Shown piece after piece: positions 60,941-64,000 of a DNA stretch of 64,000 bases (position 1 is its first letter; every line of letters begins with the position of its first letter). The notes below the pieces were generated by a model, which saw only the letters and a program-made list of their open reading frames with translations, was not told the DNA's origin and made no database searches. The stretch spans positions 1 to 64,000 of the forward strand of contig JAAMPI010000116.1 of the NCBI GenBank assembly GCA_013054445.1, written 5' to 3'. Both the position numbers and the translations under genes were made by a program. The stretch is from Cudoniella acicularis (taxonomy: Eukaryota > Ascomycota > Leotiomycetes > Helotiales > Helotiaceae).

Positions 60941-63377
60941 ATGGATCCGAATGTCATGGACTTCACTATGGATGACGCTCACGCGAGCCGACAGCCTCAT
61001 GCTGCCCCTCGATGCCATTATCAGCAATCTCAACCCACGGGCAATCTGAGCTTGGGTTCCCACTCCCGCGAAGGACAGCATTACGATCCGGTCCATGACA
61101 CCAATACCTGGTTCCAAAGCAACAACTCGAATGCACAAAACAGACCTACATTCCCCACTTCGCAGCAGAACCTCCCACAATGGGACCCGACAGGCTCATA
61201 TGGTCCGATACCCAGCTGGCAAGGCTTCGGCGAGGCACAACAAGGAATTCAAGGACATGGACCCGATGCTTCGGGTTATCGGTCTCAGAATGGAACGATG
61301 GGCATGCCAAATTCACCATGGAACGATGTACGAGCTTATGAGCCTATGCCGTTTGGCTATTCTGCCTATGCGGGACCTACTACGAACAGCAACACTCTCG
61401 CAGACCAGAGTAATAGACAAAATCCTGCCCTAGCGTCTTCACCACCAGCTTCGAGCTTTGCCCATCCGCACCCGAGCTTTGTCCCACGAGAACCGCAGCT
61501 TTCGATAATTCAGCAAGAACTCAGCCGTGCCCGAGCATCCAGGTTGACTAATTCCGTCAATGCTCTAGCTGAATCTGTCCAGAGGCAGCCTGGGGAAACA
61601 GCAGATGAAGGATCAGGTCGGCATTCTCTGTCAACTGCAACACTTATAGAACACAGATCACGTAAGTTTTCCCATGCTACCACAGAAATTCCCAAATCTA
61701 ACTCCCATTAGCAGCTCATACACATTCAACCAGAACATCAACATACACCACCACCCGAATGAGCAATTGGCTCGACCCTACTCCACCTCCAACCCACAGA
61801 AGACGAATCACGGCTCCTTTTACCTCTAGTCGACGAATTGGAATTGGTATGGATTCTGACGATGATGATGATGCAGAAAACGATGGAATAACTCGGCATG
61901 GAGAACCCGAACTATATTTTAGTCCAGACATGGACGAAGAGCGTGCTATGGCAGCAATGCGGGGAGCTCTTGCGGCAAGCAAAAAGGTGCCGTCTCGAGA
62001 AGCAATTGCTGCACTTGAAGTAATCAAGGTGGAAGACCTTAAACCTGCTGATCGAAGTAAGTAACGCTCCAGACCTTGACTTTAAGAGTTGTCCCCCACT
62101 TCCCACTTTCTTCCACCCACCTTTTGCATTTCTGCCGTATATTATGATCTCCGAGCCGCTCCAAGCTTGTCAGATTCGTTCAGATTCGTTGAGGTCTAAG
62201 AAAGGCCGGCAGGATTTCGTCCACTATAGTCAGATGTATGAATTCTAACATTTATTAGCGTGCATAATTTGTTATAACGAATTCGGTATCAGTAATCCTG
62301 AAGGACTAATCGAGAACCCAATTCGCCTGCCAAAATGCAAGCATGTCTTTGGCGACAAATGTATCAAAAAGTGGTTTGAGGATTCGGATAGCTGCCCTTA
62401 CTGCCGTGACAAACTCCCATCAGAGCTATCAATCAGAAAGACTGTTGCTTTTGAAACTCTAAGAGCTCACAGAGAACGTCTCGCGGTGGCTGCAGCCGCT
62501 GCTCAAGGACTTCGGCTCCGCCACGGCTTATTCACAAGTCGCGGCCATCCCTTTTCCGAGGAAGCTGGAAGGTAAGCAACACTTGAAATAAAGGAGATGA
62601 AATCACCATTGACTTTATTTTAGGAGCGCCAGTGCAACTCCACAGCGATCACAAGACGAATATGAATATGCAATGAGCAGAGCTGCCGATTCCTGGGGAC
62701 ACTCTCCTCCAAGTCGAGCATCTGCAGCCGATTTCTCTGATTTTCGGAGAAGACAACAGGGCCGTGGTAGAGTTGGAGGGGGCAGAGCAACTCATCTGGG
62801 CCGTCCTACTTCAGTTGGTTCAGCGAGATTCGTCAACCCTATTACCAACCACCAAAACGCATCACAAAGAGCACAAGTTCTCAGCATGGCTTCGGGCAGT
62901 CAACAAGGTCTTGGGCACCCCCAGCGGAGATCGATCACGCCTAGTTTGCCTAGGCAAGTCAGTGGTGGAGCCCCTGGATCTAGCACAGCACAGACTCCTC
63001 CCCAAACTCGACTTCCTTCTAATACTTCATCACCCGGAGAGGAGCCGTCACCTCTAGTGGCAGTCGGCTCAAACGAGAACAATAGGGACCGTCGAACTCA
63101 GCAGTTGCTTGATTTGCAGCGTCAGATGGACGAATACCAAAGTGAAGCTCCTCGATGGCTTGACCCATTTTCTCTCCCTCGACGAAATGATTCTCCAGAT
63201 TCAACTACCAGCAATCTCTCCCCCCGCCATATGCACCGCCCAGATGATTCGCGTCATTCAGCCTCTTATCAGCCAACCTATGGGGAGCTCAATGACCATG
63301 AGGCACGATATAGAACGCGAGAAGAGCTTTTCCAGTTACCAGTAACTGAAAACTCGCAATCCAGGTGGTCACAATAA
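60941..63377 (+). CDS. RING finger (probable E3 ubiquitin ligase) protein
   Basis: The four-exon model is join(60941..61661,61712..62056,62259..62571,62624..63377), 710 residues, all phases consistent. A long disordered N-terminus (Gln/Ser/Pro/Asn-rich) includes a short Asp-rich run. The RING domain at about 356-400 reads TCIICYNEFG, then LPKCKHVFGDKCIKKWF and DSCPYCRDKL, a C3HC4-type pattern with CPYC. Proteins of this type usually act as E3 ligases in the cytosol or nucleus. The C-terminal 250 residues are again disordered, with RG-rich patches (GRGRVGGGRATHLGRP). I do not recognise a characterised orthologue. The intron at 62057-62258 is longer than average. Confidence 0.87.
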
Positions 63378-63490
63378 ATTTGTATGGCCTTATAAGTAAT
63401 CGTACGTGACCGGAGATAAACACTTTATCTTTCCGCCGCGGAACACCGTCCTCACTATCCAAAACCTTCAAATTTCGTTATCAACGCTAA

Positions 63491-63759
63491 TTACTCCGCC
63501 AAACGAAGCAACCGATTGTCTTTTTTCGATGCGGTAGTTTGCGGTTTTAGTCGACTTATCCGAATCATCCATACACTCGAGTTTCTTTTCACTTGTCCAT
63601 AGCGAGCAATGGGATTGGCTTCGGTCAGGCTGGTATGGCGTATTCGGAGCAAGCGGTCATCATAATACTTGATCTGTTTCGTTTTCCAGCAATTCATGAA
63701 GGTCCCTGGGAACCTGGGATTCTCAGCGTCTGAACATACTACGACAGGTGCGTCTCTTG
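63491..63759 (-). CDS. Probable last exon of a minus-strand gene (incomplete)
   Basis: The minus-strand frame is protein-like from 63759, right after a CAG acceptor (GACTATCAG), to a stop at 63491: ARDAPVVVCSDAENPRFPG, then CWKTKQIKYYDDRLLRIRH, then VKRNSSVWMIRISRL. Upstream exons should lie at 63780-64000 or beyond the right edge; one candidate frame at about 63930-64000 (FGVVGFGLALHYVEIETL) is also protein-like. No family was recognised. Confidence 0.45.
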
Positions 63760-64000
63760 CTGATAGTCAATATTAGCCGGCTTTGATAGCCTTTAGCCCA
63801 ATAAAATTACACAATTTGATTAGTAATGGCATGATTCTCGTACTGTTTTGTGAAGTGTTCTACCCTATTTCATCGTCCATGTAGAGCTCAGTTCCAATAG
63901 GTTATTGGAGGGTGGTTTCGCTGATGTTAGGTTATGTAGACGAGGGTCTCGATCTCAACATAATGAAGTGCGAGTCCAAAACCAACCACTCCGAAATCGA

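Overview
The window looks like nuclear DNA of a filamentous ascomycete (Pezizomycotina). Most genes carry short introns (about 45-110 nt, GT...AG, often with a CTAAC- or CTGAT-like branch site). Genes are spaced every 2-3 kb on both strands with no operons. Several products are fungus-specific: a Sec9 t-SNARE, Pkr1, an Fpr3/4-type nucleolar FKBP, a Yvc1 channel, a fungal Inp2/vezatin-like protein and a WSC protein. A leotiomycete is my guess; the sequence does not prove it. No CRISPR array, tRNA, rRNA or intact transposon was seen.

Layout. 0-1.5 kb: the 3' end of an unknown nuclear-type protein and a short coiled-coil (SCOCO) protein. 1.5-6.5 kb: gene-poor. 6.5-11.5 kb: a GPI-type WSC protein and the translesion polymerase REV1. 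12-15.2 kb: a damaged DHA1-type MFS transporter and a DJ-1/PfpI protein. 15.7-25.4 kb: nucleolar FKBP, NDR-family kinase, PKR1, SmD1 and the eRF1 methyltransferase MTQ2. 26-28 kb: a small Cys-containing protein and a TauD-type dioxygenase. 28.5-40.6 kb: housekeeping block of DHR2-like DEAH helicase, GTPBP1-like GTPase, SEC9, a NIF3/YqfO-like small protein and the vacuolar TRP channel YVC1. 42-44.7 kb: an accessory pair, a secreted PAN-like protein and a pectin methylesterase that looks damaged. 46-48.8 kb: EMC6 (two small exons) and a conserved fungal TPR-like protein. 51.6-57.2 kb: an Inp2/vezatin-like protein and APC2. 57-61 kb: gene-poor, microsatellite-rich. 61-63.4 kb: a RING finger protein. 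The right edge holds the probable last exon of one more minus-strand gene.

The core genes cover DNA damage tolerance (REV1), cell cycle and polarity (APC2, NDR kinase), RNA processing and ribosome biogenesis (SmD1, DHR2, FKBP), translation (MTQ2, GTPBP1-like) and membrane biology (SEC9, EMC6, PKR1, YVC1, Inp2-like). They are not one pathway, and I found no convincing new multi-gene system.

The most unusual signal is that four genes (MFS, YVC1, pectinesterase, APC2) each break reading frame by a small indel inside otherwise conserved coding sequence, three of them at homopolymer runs. APC2 is essential in characterised fungi, so sequence error is the leading explanation there. The pectinesterase also lacks a catalytic Asp and the MFS gene lacks a splice acceptor, which points to real decay for those two.
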